In this document: one piece after another, positions 57,075-64,000 of the stretch
How the letters are laid out: each line of letters starts with the position of its first letter
How positions within the stretch are numbered: position 1 is the stretch's first letter
From: CAVURS01 sp963795385
GTDB lineage: Bacteria > Actinomycetota > Actinomycetes > Actinomycetales > CAVURS01
Assembly (NCBI GenBank): GCA_963795385.1
Contig: CAWCHK010000002.1
Location: forward strand, 1 to 64,000
Direction: 5' to 3'
DNA: 64,000 nucleotides
The notes under the pieces: model-generated
What the model was told of the DNA's origin: nothing
Seen by the model: only the letters and a program-made list of their open reading frames with translations
Database searches by the model: none
Made by a program: the position numbers and the translations under genes

Positions 57075-58592
57075 ATGAGCGGCGTGCCGGGACCGACGGG
57101 GGCCGCGGCGGTGCGCCACGTGCGGGTGGCGATCGCCGGGGCCGGCTTCGGAGGGCTGGGTGCGGCCATCCGCCTACTGCAGACCGGCGAGCGGGACATC
57201 GTGGTGCTGGAGAAGGCCACCGAGGTCGGCGGCACCTGGCGGGACAACTCCTACCCGGGCTGCGCCTGCGACGTTCCCTCGGTGCTCTACTCCTTCTCGT
57301 TCGCACCCAAGCCGGACTGGAGCCGGTCCTTCTCCCGGCAGCCGGAGATCTGGGACTACCTGCGCGAGTGCGTGGACCGGTACGACCTGGGCCCCTACCT
57401 GCGGCTGGGGGTCGAGCTGCTCCAGGCCACGTGGGACGACGCGGCCCAGCTCTGGCGGATCCGGACGAGCGACGGCGACCTGACCGCCGACGTGCTGGTG
57501 GCCGCGACCGGGCCGCTGTGCGAGCCCCGCATCCCGGACATCCCGGGCCTGGACACCTTCGCCGGGCCGGTCTTCCACTCCGCCCGCTGGCGGCACGACC
57601 TGGACCTGGCCGGCCGGACCGTGGCGGTGGTCGGCACCGGCGCGAGCGCGATCCAGTTCGTCCCGCAGATCGCGGCAGAGGTCCGCCACCTCACGGTCTT
57701 CCAGCGCACGCCGCCCTGGGTGATCCCACGGGCGGACAAGCCGGTCAGCCGGATCGCCCACGCGACGTACCGTCGGCTCCCGATCGTGCAGCGGGCCGCC
57801 CGGACCAGCGTGTACGCCGGGCTCGAGCTCCTCGTCTTCGCTCTGCTGCACCCGCGGATCGCCCGCCGGCTGCAGCGGGTCGCCGAGCTCAACCTGGCCC
57901 GCCAGGTCAAGGACCCTCGGCTGCGGGCAGCGATGACGCCGGACTACACGATCGGCTGCAAGCGAATCCTCTACTCCGGCAAGTACTTGCCGGCGATCCA
58001 GCGGGACAACGTCCAGCTGGAGACCACGGCCGTGGCCCGCGTGCTGCCGCATGCCGTCGTGGGCGCGGACGGCGTCGAGCACCCCGTGGACACGGTCATC
58101 CTGGGCACCGGCTTCCACGTGACCGACCAGCCGATCGCCGACCGCGTGGTCGGCCGCGACGGTCGGACACTGGCCGACCACTGGCAGGGGAGCCCGCAGG
58201 CCTACGACACGGTGACCGTCAACGGCTTCCCGAACCTGTTCCTGGTGCTGGGCCCCAACAGCGGGCTCGGCCACAACTCCGTCGTCGTGATGGCCGAGGC
58301 CGCGATCGCCCACCTGGTGGCGGCGATGAGCCACCTGCGGGCCACGGGCGCGGCGGCGCTCGAGCCGACGGCGGCCGCGCAGGCCCGCTTCGTGGCCGAG
58401 GTCGACCGCCGGATGAGCGGCAGCGTCTGGACGGCCGGCGGCTGTCGCAGCTGGTACCTGGACCGGACCGGCCGCAACTCCGCCCTGTGGCCGGGCTTCA
58501 CGATCCCCTTCCGCCGCCGGCTGCGCCGCCTGCGCCCCGCCGACTACCGGCTGATCCCGCGCCGGGACGCGTCCGCGCCCGGCCGGGGATGA
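57075..58592 (+). CDS. Flavin-containing (Baeyer-Villiger type) monooxygenase
   Basis: 505 aa, intact. FAD site AIAGAGFGGLGAAIRLLQTG, then GGTWRDNSYPGCACDVPSVL; fingerprint FAGPVFHSARWRHDLD matches F-x-G-x-x-x-H-x-x-x-W; NADPH site VAVVGTGASAIQFVPQIA. The C-terminal region has NSGLGHNSVVVMAEAAIAHL. Oxygenates a ketone to an ester or lactone. Its stop overlaps the next ATG (ATGA), coupling it to the SDR. It is unrelated in gene order to the BVMO-type gene at 25881 in the left part. Confidence 0.92.
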   Translation: MSGVPGPTGAAAVRHVRVAIAGAGFGGLGAAIRLLQTGERDIVVLEKATEVGGTWRDNSYPGCACDVPSVLYSFSFAPKPDWSRSFSRQPEIWDYLRECVDRYDLGPYLRLGVELLQATWDDAAQLWRIRTSDGDLTADVLVAATGPLCEPRIPDIPGLDTFAGPVFHSARWRHDLDLAGRTVAVVGTGASAIQFVPQIAAEVRHLTVFQRTPPWVIPRADKPVSRIAHATYRRLPIVQRAARTSVYAGLELLVFALLHPRIARRLQRVAELNLARQVKDPRLRAAMTPDYTIGCKRILYSGKYLPAIQRDNVQLETTAVARVLPHAVVGADGVEHPVDTVILGTGFHVTDQPIADRVVGRDGRTLADHWQGSPQAYDTVTVNGFPNLFLVLGPNSGLGHNSVVVMAEAAIAHLVAAMSHLRATGAAALEPTAAAQARFVAEVDRRMSGSVWTAGGCRSWYLDRTGRNSALWPGFTIPFRRRLRRLRPADYRLIPRRDASAPGRG

Positions 58593-59512
58593 CGGCAACG
58601 CCGTGGGCGAGCCCGCTCAGCGGTCGGGCCGTCCTGGTCACGGGGGCCGCACGGGGGATCGGTGCCGCCGTCGCCCGAGAGCTCGCGGCGCGCGGCGCCC
58701 GGGTTGCCCTCGTCGGTCTGGAACCCACGCTGCTGCGGGAGCTCGCGCGCGAGCTGGGTCCGGACGCCTTCTGGGCCGAGGCCGACGTCACGGACCAGTC
58801 GTCGCTGGAGGCGGCGGTCACCGGTGCCGTCGGGCGGCTCGGCGGCCTGGACGCCGTCGTCGCCAACGCCGGCATCGCCAACACCGGCACGGTCGCGACC
58901 AACCCGGCCGACGCGCTGGCCCGCACCGTGGAGGTCAACCTGATCGGCGTCATGCGCACGGTCTCGGCGACCCGGCCGCACGTGGTCGCGGCCAGGGGGC
59001 ACTACCTGCTGGTCGCGTCGGCGGCGTCGTTCAGCGTGGCGCCGGGACTCGCGGCGTACTGCGCGTCGAAGGCCGGCGTCGAGGCGTTCGGCGACGCCTT
59101 CCGGCTCGAGGTGGCCCACCAGGGCGTGACCGTCGGCACCGCGCACCCGATCTGGGTCGACACGGACCTGGTGCGGGACGCCAAGGCCGACCTGCCGATC
59201 TTCCGCCAGGCGATCGAGCAGATGCCGGGGCCGATGGGCCGGCAGGTCGACGTGGCAACCTGCGCGCGGATGTTCGTCGACGGGATCGAACGCCGTCGGG
59301 TCAAGGTCTTCGTGCCGCGCACGGTCGGGCTGGTGTTCCACGCCCGCGCCCTGCTGACGACCGGCCCGGCCCGGCAGCTGATGGCCCGGCAGGCCGGGCG
59401 CAGCGTCCCCGCGCTGGAGGAGCAGGTACGCCGGCTCGGCCGCGCCTTCGGTCAGCACTCGGCTGGTCTCACTGAGGGCGTCGGCCTCACCGAGGATGCC
59501 GGCCGGGAGTAG
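58589..59512 (+). CDS. Short-chain dehydrogenase/reductase (BVMO-linked)
   Basis: 307 aa. NAD(P) motif TGAARGIGAAVARELAARG; VANAGIANTG near residue 85; Ser in ASAASFSV, catalytic YCASK near residue 155. A C-terminal helical extension (residues 250-307) is typical of actinobacterial SDRs beside monooxygenases. Probably converts an alcohol to the ketone substrate of the upstream monooxygenase, or reduces a product. Confidence 0.92.
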   Translation: MTATPWASPLSGRAVLVTGAARGIGAAVARELAARGARVALVGLEPTLLRELARELGPDAFWAEADVTDQSSLEAAVTGAVGRLGGLDAVVANAGIANTGTVATNPADALARTVEVNLIGVMRTVSATRPHVVAARGHYLLVASAASFSVAPGLAAYCASKAGVEAFGDAFRLEVAHQGVTVGTAHPIWVDTDLVRDAKADLPIFRQAIEQMPGPMGRQVDVATCARMFVDGIERRRVKVFVPRTVGLVFHARALLTTGPARQLMARQAGRSVPALEEQVRRLGRAFGQHSAGLTEGVGLTEDAGRE

Positions 59513-59518
59513 GCAGCC

Positions 59519-60664
59519 CTACTGCCGCAGCAGATTTCGGGCGATGACCAGGCGCTGCACCTGGTTGGTGCCCTCGAAGATCTGGGTGACCTTGGCCTCT
59601 CGCAGGTACCGCTCGACCGGGTAGTCGCGGGTGTACCCGGCGCCGCCCAGGACCTGCACGGCGTCCGTCGTGACCCGCATCGCCGCGTCGGTCGCGATGA
59701 GCTTCGCGCAGGCCGCTGCCCGCGAGAACGGCTTGCCCGCGTCGCGCAGCCGGGCCGCATGCAGGTAGGTCGCCCGGGCCGACTCCACGGCCGCGGCCAG
59801 GTCGGCGAGCAGGAAGGACATCCCCTGGAACTCACCGACCGGCCGACCGAACTGCACCCGCCCCTTGGCGTAGGACAGGGCGACGTCGAAGGCCGCCTGC
59901 GCCAGGCCGGTGGCAGCGGCCGCGATCCCCAACCGGCCAGAGTCCAACGCGGACAAGGCGATTCGCATCCCCATGCCGGGCTCGCCGACCAGCCGGTCCC
60001 CGTCGACGAGGACGTCGTCGAACGTCACCGTCGTCGTGGTGGACGCCGTCAGCCCCATCTTGCGCTCCGGTGCGCCGAACGACAGCCCGTCGGCGCCCGC
60101 GTCGACCAGGAAGCAGGACAGCCCGCGGGTCGGGTGCTGGTCGGTCCGGGCGAAGACGGAGTAGAAGTCGGCCTCCCCGCCGTGGGTGATCCACGCCTTG
60201 CTTCCGGAGATGCGCCAGCCGTCGCCGTCGGGAGTGGCCTTCGTCGCGATCGCCGACACGTCCGAGCCGGCCTGGGCCTCGCTCAGGCAGTAGGCCCCGA
60301 GCCGGTCGCCGGCGAGCAGCCCGGGCAGCAGCCGGGCCCGCTGGTCCGGCGTACCGAACCGGGCGATCGGGTAGCAGGACAGGCCGTGCACCGAGACCCC
60401 CACGGCGACGCTCATCCAGGCCGAGGCCAGCTCCTCCAGCACCTGCAGGTACGACTCGTAGGGCTGGCCCCCGCCGCCGAGGTCCTCCGGGTACGGCAGA
60501 GACAGCAGCCCGCTGCGCCCCAGCAGCCGGAACGCCTCCCGCGGGAAGGCCGCGTCGGCCTCCGCCTGGGCGGCCGCCGGAGCCAGCTCGGCCGCGGCGA
60601 TCTCGCGGGTGAGGCTGATCAGCTCGGCGGCTTCGGGCGAGGGCAGCATCCGGTCCACGAGCAC
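59519..60664 (-). CDS. Acyl-CoA dehydrogenase
   Basis: 381 aa, complete. Catalytic Glu in QIFEGTNQVQR, FAD-binding AYCLSEAQAGSDVSAIATKA and ISGSKAWITHGGEADFYSVF, and C-terminal AVQVLGGAGYTRDYPVERYL. Oxidises an acyl-CoA at the alpha-beta position with FAD. Convergent with the SDR six bases away; it could act on a fatty-acid-like product of that locus, which is inference. Confidence 0.94.
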   Translation of the reverse strand: MLVDRMLPSPEAAELISLTREIAAAELAPAAAQAEADAAFPREAFRLLGRSGLLSLPYPEDLGGGGQPYESYLQVLEELASAWMSVAVGVSVHGLSCYPIARFGTPDQRARLLPGLLAGDRLGAYCLSEAQAGSDVSAIATKATPDGDGWRISGSKAWITHGGEADFYSVFARTDQHPTRGLSCFLVDAGADGLSFGAPERKMGLTASTTTTVTFDDVLVDGDRLVGEPGMGMRIALSALDSGRLGIAAAATGLAQAAFDVALSYAKGRVQFGRPVGEFQGMSFLLADLAAAVESARATYLHAARLRDAGKPFSRAAACAKLIATDAAMRVTTDAVQVLGGAGYTRDYPVERYLREAKVTQIFEGTNQVQRLVIARNLLRQ

Positions 60665-60768
60665 GGTTCGAGGCTACGCGGCGCGAGCCGCGATGGCGGC
60701 CAACCGCAAGGACCGCTTCGACTGGCCGGTCCTTGTGACCCGGGCCGGGTGGTGTTGGACTGTCCCCC

Positions 60769-61161
60769 GTGACCTCGACGCCCCCCGGAGACGGCCTTCC
60801 GCCCGTGCCGGAGGGTCACGTGCGGGTCGCCGGGTCCGTGGACGGCGCCGCCACGGTCATCGGCCTCGCGGGGGAGATCGACCTCGCCCTGGCCGAGCAG
60901 CTGGACGCTGCGTGGCGGGTCGCGCTCGAGCGGGGGAGTCCCGTGCGGCTCGACCTCACCGGCGTCACCTTCATCGACTCGGTCGGGCTGGGCTTCCTGG
61001 CCCGGCTGTGCGCCGCCGAGCGGGCGGAGGGCCGGGTGCCCGTCCTGGTCGGTGCCCGGCGCAACGTGCAGGAGGCCGTGCACCTGGTCGGACTCGCCGA
61101 GCTCGTCGAGTTCGTGGACGCCCCCGCGGAGGCGGGCTCGGTGGAGACTGGCCCGACGTAG
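60769..61161 (+). CDS. STAS-domain anti-sigma factor antagonist
   Basis: 130 aa, GTG start. LAGEIDLALAEQLDAAWRVA and LDLTGVTFIDSVGLGFLARL, with the phosphorylatable Ser in IDSVGL. SpoIIAA-like proteins control sigma factors by partner switching with a kinase such as the one at 54633. Confidence 0.9.
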   Translation: MTSTPPGDGLPPVPEGHVRVAGSVDGAATVIGLAGEIDLALAEQLDAAWRVALERGSPVRLDLTGVTFIDSVGLGFLARLCAAERAEGRVPVLVGARRNVQEAVHLVGLAELVEFVDAPAEAGSVETGPT

Positions 61162-61190
61162 GACGGGCGATCCACTCGGGAGGCTGTGCC

Positions 61191-61829
61191 GTGTACTGGA
61201 GCAACGTCTGGCACGACCTCACCCACCTGGGCGTCCCGGTCAGCGACAAGGCGCTGCGGACGATCTTCGTCTACGGCGGGCTCGTGGTGCTGCTCCGCCT
61301 GGCCGGCAAGCGGATGCTCAGCCAGCTCAACACGTTCGACCTGGTCGTGGTCCTGCTGCTGTCCAACGTCGTCCAGAACGCCATCATCGGGCCGGACAAC
61401 AGCCTGCTGGGTGGCCTGATCGGCGCCGCGCTGCTGGTCGCGATGAACGCGATCTGGGAGCGCGTCGCCACCTCGTCCAAGGTCCTGCAGGGCAGCCCGA
61501 CGACACTGGTCAAGGAGGGTGTCGTCGACCAGGCAGCGATCGAGCGGGTCGGCCTGCGGGTGCCGGAGGTGATGGCGGCGCTGCACGCCCAGGGCGCCGA
61601 CCGGGTCGAGGACGTCGAGGTCGCGATGCTGGAGCCGGGGGGCGCGGTGCGGATGGAGCTGACGCCGGACGCGCGCGGCGCGACGTACGGCGAGCTGCGG
61701 CACGCCGTCGAGGAGCTCCGCGGCCACCTGGACGAGCGGCTCGCCGCCCTCGAAGCCTCCCTGGCGGCGGCCGTCAGGTCAGCGCCCAGTCCACCGGTCG
61801 CGCCCCCTGGTCCGTCAGCAGCTGGTTGA
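61191..61829 (+). CDS. DUF421 (YetF-like) membrane protein
   Basis: 212 aa from GTG 61191 (VYWSNVWHDLTHLGVPVSDK). Three membrane helices (LRTIFVYGGLVVLLRLAG; LNTFDLVVVLLLSNVVQNAI; SLLGGLIGAALLVAMNAIWE) include the hallmark RLAGKRMLSQL. A cytoplasmic domain of about 75 residues, with SPTTLVKEGVVDQAAIERVG, follows, then a Pro-rich tail. Function unknown; YetF relatives affect spore germination and cell envelope. The tail overlaps ung by 56 bases. Confidence 0.88.
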   Translation: MYWSNVWHDLTHLGVPVSDKALRTIFVYGGLVVLLRLAGKRMLSQLNTFDLVVVLLLSNVVQNAIIGPDNSLLGGLIGAALLVAMNAIWERVATSSKVLQGSPTTLVKEGVVDQAAIERVGLRVPEVMAALHAQGADRVEDVEVAMLEPGGAVRMELTPDARGATYGELRHAVEELRGHLDERLAALEASLAAAVRSAPSPPVAPPGPSAAG

Positions 61830-62451
61830 CCCGGCTGAACGGCCGGGACCCGAAGAAGCCACGATCGGCCGACATCGGGCTCGGGTGGACGCTCTCGACC
61901 CGCGGGGTGTCGCCCAGCAGGGGCCGGATGCTCTGCGCGTCGCGGCCCCAGAGCAGGGCCACCAGCGGTCGGCGTCGAGCCACGAGCGCCTGGATCGCTT
62001 GCTCCGTAACGGTTTCCCAGCCCTTGCCACGGTGACTGCCGGGCGAACCCGGCTTCACGGTCAGGACCCGGTTGAGCATCAGCACCCCCTGGTCCGCCCA
62101 CGGGGAGAGGTCGCCGGACATCGGCCGGGGCAGACCGAGATCGGACTCCAGCTCGCGGTAGATGTTCTGCAGGGAGCGCGGCAGGGGCCGCACGTCCGGG
62201 TGCACGGAGAACGACAGACCGACCGGATGGCCGGGCGTCGGGTAGGGGTCCTGGCCCATGATCAGGACCCGGACGTCGGCGAACGGCCGGTGGAAGGCCC
62301 GCAGCACGTCATCGCCCGCCGGCAGGTAGCCGCGGCCCGCGCCGACCTCGCCGCGCAGGAAGTCCCCCAGCTCCGAGATCCGCCCCGCGACCGGCTCGAG
62401 GGCCTGCGCCCAGCCCGGGTCGATCAGGTCCGGGAGCGGCCGCGGCGACAT
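61774..62451 (-). CDS. ung: Uracil-DNA glycosylase
   Basis: 225 aa. Family 1 motifs: water-activating GQDPYPTPGHPVGLSFS, the uracil pocket LMLNRVLTVKPGSPGSHRGK and the minor-groove loop HPSPMSADRGFFGSRPFS. Removes uracil from DNA. Normal length for the family. Confidence 0.95.
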   Translation of the reverse strand: MSPRPLPDLIDPGWAQALEPVAGRISELGDFLRGEVGAGRGYLPAGDDVLRAFHRPFADVRVLIMGQDPYPTPGHPVGLSFSVHPDVRPLPRSLQNIYRELESDLGLPRPMSGDLSPWADQGVLMLNRVLTVKPGSPGSHRGKGWETVTEQAIQALVARRRPLVALLWGRDAQSIRPLLGDTPRVESVHPSPMSADRGFFGSRPFSRVNQLLTDQGARPVDWALT

Positions 62452-62484
62452 GCCCGCGACCCTAAACCCCGGTACGAGGCGTGG

Positions 62485-62961
62485 TCAGCGGGCCGAGCGG
62501 GCCAGGAACCGCGCACCCGGACCCTGGGTCGCGACGACGTCGCGCGGGTTGGAGAGGGCGCAGCGCCGCAGCGACAGGCAGCCGCAGCCGATGCAGGAGG
62601 TGAGCTTGTCGCGCAGGCTCTCCAGCGCGGTGATCTGGTCGTCGATCCGGGCCCGCCAGGTGCGCGAGAGCCGCTCCCAGTCAGCCTTCGTGGGCGTGCG
62701 CTCCTGGGGCAGCGTCGCCAGCGCCCCCTGGATCTCCTCCAACGAGAGCCCGACCTGCTGCGCGGCCCGGACGAACGCCACCCGGCGCAGCTCCACCCGC
62801 GGATAGCGCCGCTGGTTGCCCGCCGTCCGCTCGGAGTGGATCAGCCCCTGGGCCTCGTAGAACCGCAGCGCCGACGTGGCCATCCCGCTGCGCTCGGAGA
62901 GCTGGCCGATCGTCAGCATCGGCGGCAGCGGATGCGGCGTACGCGGGACGGACTCACCCAT
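62485..62961 (-). CDS. soxR: MerR-family redox regulator SoxR
   Basis: 158 aa from MGESVPRTPHPLPPM. The N-terminal MerR helix-turn-helix is TIGQLSERSGMATSALRFYE, and the [2Fe-2S] cluster motif CIGCGCLSLRRC follows the long dimerisation helix. Actinobacterial SoxR senses redox-active small molecules rather than inducing SoxS. A SoxR-box-like site lies 19 bases upstream of the ATG, between soxR and the transketolase operon. Confidence 0.92.
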   Translation of the reverse strand: MGESVPRTPHPLPPMLTIGQLSERSGMATSALRFYEAQGLIHSERTAGNQRRYPRVELRRVAFVRAAQQVGLSLEEIQGALATLPQERTPTKADWERLSRTWRARIDDQITALESLRDKLTSCIGCGCLSLRRCALSNPRDVVATQGPGARFLARSAR

Positions 62962-62979
62962 CCGGCCATCATCGCTTGA

Positions 62980-62997
62980 CTTCAAGTGAACTTCAAG
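62980..62997. promoter_or_regulatory. SoxR-box-like site
   Basis: CTTCAAGTGAACTTCAAG matches the canonical SoxR box CCTCAAGTTAACTTGAGG at 14 of 18 positions by eye, with the centre CAAGT-x-AACTT preserved. It lies in the 53-base gap between divergent soxR and the transketolase gene. No promoter elements with the typical 19-base MerR spacing could be assigned with confidence. Confidence 0.5.
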
Positions 62998-63014
62998 TTG
63001 CACGGTGGGGCGCC

Positions 63015-63761
63015 ATGATCGGATACGACGAGCTGCCCCGCCTGATGTCGCGGATGACCGGCGACGAGAAGCACGACAGCAGCGCCCTCAGCACGCTCGA
63101 CGTGCTGTGGACGCTCTACGACAAGGTCCTCGACGTCGCGCCCGAGCGGGTCGACGACCCCGACCGCGACCGCTTCCTGCTCTCCAAGGGTCACGGCCCG
63201 ATGGCCTACTACGCCGTCCTCGCGGCCAAGGGCTTCCTCGACCCGGCCGAGCTGGACTCCTGGACGACCTTCGACTCCCGCCTCGGCGGCCACCCGGACA
63301 ACAAGCTGGTCCCGGGCGTCGAGATCTCCTCCGGCTCGCTCGGCCACGGGCTCGGTCTGGCGGTCGGCATGGCGACGGCGCTGCGGATGCAGGGCCGCAC
63401 GAAGCCGCGCGTCGTCGTCCTGCTCGGGGACGGCGAGCTGGACGAGGGCAGCAACGTCGAGGCCATCCAGTACGCCGCGCGGGCCGGCCTGGACAACCTG
63501 ACCGCGGTCGTCGTCGACAACGAGTCCGCCGCCCACGGCTGGCCGGACGGCATCGCGGCGCGGTTCGAGGTCGAGGGCTGGGCGGCCCGCGACGTGGACG
63601 GGCACAGCTGCTACGCCCTGCTGCACGCCCTGGCCCGGCCGCTGACCCTGGTCGGCCCGGCCGACCACACCGACGACTCCGCCTCACACCTTCGGGCCGA
63701 CCACCACCCCGGACGGCCGAACGTCGTCGTCGCCCACATCGACCCCGAGGAGCAGGCATGA
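63015..63761 (+). CDS. Transketolase, N-terminal subunit
   Basis: 248 aa. TPP-binding half: LLSKGHGPMAYYAVLAAKGF, SGSLGHGLGLAVGMATALRM, and GDGELDEGSNVEAIQYAARA (G-D-G cofactor motif). The split (two-subunit) form is common in actinobacteria. It transfers two-carbon units in the pentose phosphate pathway, or could serve a specialised sugar pathway. ATG at 63015 is 54 bases from the soxR start. ATGA overlap with the next gene. Confidence 0.92.
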   Translation: MIGYDELPRLMSRMTGDEKHDSSALSTLDVLWTLYDKVLDVAPERVDDPDRDRFLLSKGHGPMAYYAVLAAKGFLDPAELDSWTTFDSRLGGHPDNKLVPGVEISSGSLGHGLGLAVGMATALRMQGRTKPRVVVLLGDGELDEGSNVEAIQYAARAGLDNLTAVVVDNESAAHGWPDGIAARFEVEGWAARDVDGHSCYALLHALARPLTLVGPADHTDDSASHLRADHHPGRPNVVVAHIDPEEQA

Positions 63762-64000
63762 GCACCCAGACCCAGGCCCCGCACCAGTCCCGGACCGAGC
63801 AGCCGACCGAGACCGACCGAGCCGACCGAGCCGACCCAGCCGACCCAGCCGGTCGAGCCGAGCCGACCCAGCCGGTCGAGCGGGAGAGCCCGCGCGGCGC
63901 CGCCGGCACGATGCGGGACCGGTTCTACGAGATCGCCCCGAGCCTGCTGGACGAGCGACCGGACTCCGCACTGGTCCTGGCCGTCATCGGCGCGGGCTAC
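63758..64000 (+). CDS. Transketolase, C-terminal subunit (partial)
   Basis: Starts MSTQTQAPHQSRTEQPT and runs off the window. The first 50 residues are an unusual low-complexity stretch of Asp-Arg-Ala and Asp-Pro-Ala repeats, then GTMRDRFYEIAPSLLDERPD and SALVLAVIGAG, the start of the pyrimidine-binding domain. Coupled to the N-terminal subunit by ATGA. The linker is not typical of transketolase. Confidence 0.85.
   Translation, partial: MSTQTQAPHQSRTEQPTETDRADRADPADPAGRAEPTQPVERESPRGAAGTMRDRFYEIAPSLLDERPDSALVLAVIGAGY

Overview
This window joins two unlike genomes. Positions 1 to about 30,307 look like an alphaproteobacterium (probably Rhodospirillales/Acetobacteraceae, inferred from gene content and style): a type VI secretion (T6SS) fragment, peptide ABC importers, an isoprenylcysteine-methyltransferase-like protein, TauD, fumarylacetoacetate hydrolase (FAH) and FMO families, and short G-rich REP-like repeats between genes. 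About 20 of its 28 genes need one or more frame changes to give a full-length family member. From about 30,437 to the end the sequence is a high-GC actinomycete: GTG starts, a GAF regulator/aldehyde dehydrogenase/DUF779 locus, an Rv2578c-type radical SAM protein, otsA-otsB, a Ser/Thr kinase, STAS and HATPase regulators, and SoxR. There only 2 of about 40 genes need a frame change. Gene content and error rate both switch inside the 129-base gap 30,308-30,436, which suggests an assembly chimera.

Left part. 1-5,156: FHA protein (partial), DUF6931-like protein and VgrG on the minus strand, with a divergent candidate T6SS effector carrying a C-terminal barnase/RNase N1-type domain and an overlapping barstar-like immunity gene. 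5,088-13,753: a minus-strand run of FAD oxidoreductase, SDR, solute-binding protein, two permeases and two ATPases for a peptide or opine-like substrate. 13,811-20,567: plus-strand metabolic genes (aminotransferase, D-2-hydroxyacid dehydrogenase, methyltransferase, second solute-binding protein, TauD-like dioxygenase, FAH). 20,683-25,864: ClC channel, Kef-type antiporter, MFS transporter, PRC-barrel protein and a small membrane protein. 25,881-30,307: Baeyer-Villiger-type monooxygenase, enoyl-CoA hydratase, luciferase-like oxidoreductase, SDR.

Right part. 30,437-34,251: LacI regulator, trehalose synthesis (otsA/otsB), CBS protein. 34,316-38,905: protein kinase, small enzymes, tRNA-Thr. 38,998-44,608: a possible flavin-based electron-transfer locus (COG4705 membrane protein, ApbE, FMN-binding protein, ferric-reductase-like flavocytochrome) divergent from a two-component system, with an 18-bp palindrome between them. 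44,553-49,720: radical SAM protein with a LexA-box-like site, ACT protein, then the aldehyde dehydrogenase locus with two long palindromic repeats. 49,727-49,875: two related 12-codon micro-ORFs, each with a strong ribosome binding site. 50,092-55,535: LuxR-type two-component system with a DUF4097 protein, NAD kinase, and small regulators. 55,631-60,664: flavin oxidoreductases, SDR, acyl-CoA dehydrogenase. 60,769-64,000: STAS, DUF421, uracil-DNA glycosylase, SoxR with a SoxR-box-like site, and a split transketolase cut off by the window end.
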